Below, piece after piece: positions 63,877-64,000 of a stretch of 64,000 nt of DNA. Positions within the stretch are counted from its first letter, which is position 1. The number at the start of each line of letters is the position of its first letter. The notes under the pieces are model-generated. The model was given only the letters and a program-made list of their open reading frames with translations. It did no database searches and was not told where the DNA came from. This DNA is from an uncultured Pelagibacteraceae bacterium (GTDB lineage: Bacteria; Pseudomonadota; Alphaproteobacteria; Pelagibacterales; Pelagibacteraceae). The stretch is from the NCBI GenBank assembly GCA_902536085.1, contig CACAWF010000003.1, positions 1-64,000 of the forward strand, in the 5' to 3' direction. A program made the position numbers and the translations under genes.

Positions 63877-64000
63877 ATGAGAGGATTTATTCATTTTGCA
63901 GATACTCTAAGTACTTCCGTAGGGAAGGCATTTTCTTGGTGCATCGTAATCTTAATGGGAGGAACCTGTTATGAAGTCGTTATGGCATATGCTTTCAATG
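63877..64000 (+). CDS. dctQ: TRAP transporter small permease DctQ (partial)
   Basis: The window ends 41 codons into this gene. The visible residues (MRGFIHFADTLSTSVGKAFSW, then a hydrophobic stretch CIVILMGGTCYEVVMAYAF) form an N-terminal cytoplasmic segment and the first membrane helix. This is the pattern of DctQ small permease subunits of the same TRAP type as the upstream DctP. The start codon has a weak upstream ribosome site. The large permease (dctM) is expected beyond the edge. Confidence 0.85.
   Translation, partial: MRGFIHFADTLSTSVGKAFSWCIVILMGGTCYEVVMAYAFN

Noticed and set aside
1..64000. CRISPR arrays, insertion sequences, prophage or integrases
   Set aside because: No regularly spaced repeat arrays, transposase or integrase motifs, or terminal inverted repeats were seen.

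Overview
The window is a dense, AT-rich piece of an alphaproteobacterial chromosome. Gene content, very short or overlapping gene junctions, small gene sizes and strong AT bias all point to a streamlined marine SAR11 (Pelagibacterales) type organism. This assignment is inference; no marker search was run. I see no rRNA, CRISPR array, insertion sequence, prophage or other mobile element. Coding density is very high and no gene-free stretch exceeds about 275 bases.

Layout. 0.1-4.7 kb: an outer-membrane/translation/replication run (DUF3576 lipoprotein, leuS, lptE, holA). 4.7-11.3 kb, minus strand: the classical origin-linked block parB-parA-rsmG-mnmG-mnmE plus a ubiquinone-type hydroxylase. Two parS-like palindromes lie inside rsmG. 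11.4-14 kb: ftsK and lolA. 14-17.8 kb, minus strand: hisB-hisH-hisA-hisF-hisE followed by a HIT protein and a GNAT acetyltransferase. 17.9-25.1 kb: hslVU, Smr and Tim44-like genes, fxsA-secB, and the minus-strand set ppsR-maf-aroE-coaE-dnaQ. 25.1-25.4 kb: an AT-rich intergenic region next to hemE with helically phased TTAACAT repeats, a candidate replication origin. 25.4-29.2 kb: hemE-hemH-hemJ and rho. 29.2-34.6 kb: LON-domain protein, tRNA-Gly(GCC) with phhB immediately behind it, purH, a heparinase-family protein, and rpe, which is broken by a one-base insertion in a G7 tract.

34.6-39.7 kb is a probable acetate module: a large sodium:solute symporter, its DUF4212 partner, a conserved unknown, and an acetyl-CoA synthetase with a very unusual polybasic N-terminal tail. 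39.7-50.4 kb is housekeeping: an EVE-domain protein, tsaD, hemC-hemD, mscS/yggT/folD, psiE-like, argG, an IalB-like protein, an aldo/keto reductase, Bax-inhibitor-1, DUF2794, yciB and hspQ. 50.5-54.6 kb is a cytochrome c maturation operon ccmCDEFGH, without ccmA, ccmB or ccmI, preceded by paired inverted repeats. 54.7-64 kb is a 2-hydroxyacid/glyoxylate region: a PagL-like protein, an FMN alpha-hydroxyacid dehydrogenase, an aminotransferase, glycolate oxidase glcDEF, a D-2-hydroxyacid dehydrogenase, and the start of a TRAP transporter (dctP, partial dctQ).

How it works together. Heme synthesis (hemC, hemD, hemE, hemH, hemJ) and heme delivery to cytochromes (ccm) are both present. Chromosome segregation (parAB/parS, ftsK) surrounds the candidate origin. 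Two carbon-acquisition modules, acetate and glycolate/2-hydroxyacid, fit a marine organism living on small organic acids. I found no complete unknown defence or biosynthetic system. The most interesting signals are the phased repeats at the putative origin, the parS pair, the basic tail on Acs, the rpe frameshift and the hairpins around ccmC and dctP.
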